Shown: positions 4,971 to 5,025 of the stretch, piece by piece
Layout: every line of letters begins with the position of its first letter
Numbering within the stretch: the stretch's first letter is position 1
Assembly (NCBI GenBank): GCA_958439155.1
Contig: CAUBUJ010000126.1
Location: 1-5,025 of the forward strand
DNA from: an uncultured Veillonellaceae bacterium
Lineage (GTDB): Bacteria > Bacillota > Negativicutes > Veillonellales > Dialisteraceae
Length of the DNA: 5,025 bases
Reading direction: 5' to 3'
Notes under the pieces: model-generated
The model's database searches: none
Seen by the model: only the letters and a program-made list of their open reading frames with translations
What the model was told of the DNA's origin: nothing
Program-made: the position numbers and the translations under genes

Positions 4971-4994
4971 GCCGCCCGCTTGAACCAAGGCGGC
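4971..4994. repeat. GC-rich hairpin at the start of a truncated repeat module
   Basis: GCCGC (4971-4975) pairs with GCGGC (4990-4994) and CTTG (4979-4982) pairs with CAAG (4986-4989), giving a 9-bp stem with a 3-base bulge and the loop AAC. On the minus strand it is followed by AGAATTTTATA, like the smaller hairpin at 3112-3124. It lacks a terminator T-run. Confidence 0.55.
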
Positions 4995-5003
4995 GCACCG
5001 CCC

Positions 5004-5025
5004 CTCTAAACCCTAAGCTCTAAAC
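5004..5025. repeat. Heptamer array, at least three units, cut by the window edge
   Basis: CTCTAAA, CCCTAAG and CTCTAAA start at 5004, 5011 and 5018, and the next unit is cut off. The block CACCGCCCCTCT before it matches the one preceding the arrays at 3318 and 3368. This should therefore be another copy of the same repeat module, in the same orientation. Confidence 0.65.

Noticed and set aside
4971..4994. A rho-independent terminator
   Set aside because: The stem is GC-rich, but neither strand has a T-run directly after it. The same hairpin plan recurs with the repeat modules, so it is listed as part of the repeat.

Overview
The window looks like chromosomal DNA of a Firmicutes-type bacterium. 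Strong AGGAGG-like ribosome binding sites, near-consensus sigma-A promoters and long rho-independent hairpins with U-tracts support this. The GC-rich coding sequence and the intergenic 7-bp-periodic repeats make me think of the Negativicutes (Megasphaera, Dialister, Acidaminococcus and relatives). That narrower placement is an inference from style, not a proven assignment.

Layout: (1) 1-149, regulatory region of a LysR-type regulator, with a probable divergent gene just off the left edge. (2) 150-1088 (+), LysR-family transcriptional regulator. (3) 1104-1140, bidirectional terminator shared by two convergent genes. (4) 1151-2587 (-), a 478-residue protein of unknown function with its own extended -10 promoter and two perfect inverted repeats. 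(5) About 2647-3454, roughly 800 bp with no credible gene, filled with degenerate repeats. (6) 3455-3490, terminator of purA. (7) 3498-4781 (-), purA, adenylosuccinate synthetase. (8) 4782-5025, purA leader and promoter, a nine-unit heptamer array, and the start of another repeat module that runs off the right edge.

The three genes each have their own promoter and terminator signals and do not form an operon. PurA carries out the first committed step from IMP to AMP. The LysR protein probably controls itself and the off-window divergent gene. The unknown protein has no neighbour that explains it.

The least ordinary content is the intergenic repeat material. Seven short arrays, built on different 7-bp words but all of strict period 7, lie only between genes. 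Three of them sit beside an almost invariant 18-mer (TGCNTCATRGGAGCGGGG), and several lie next to a small GC-rich hairpin. Together they look like a composite, dispersed intergenic element. I see no CRISPR array, transposase, tRNA or rRNA.
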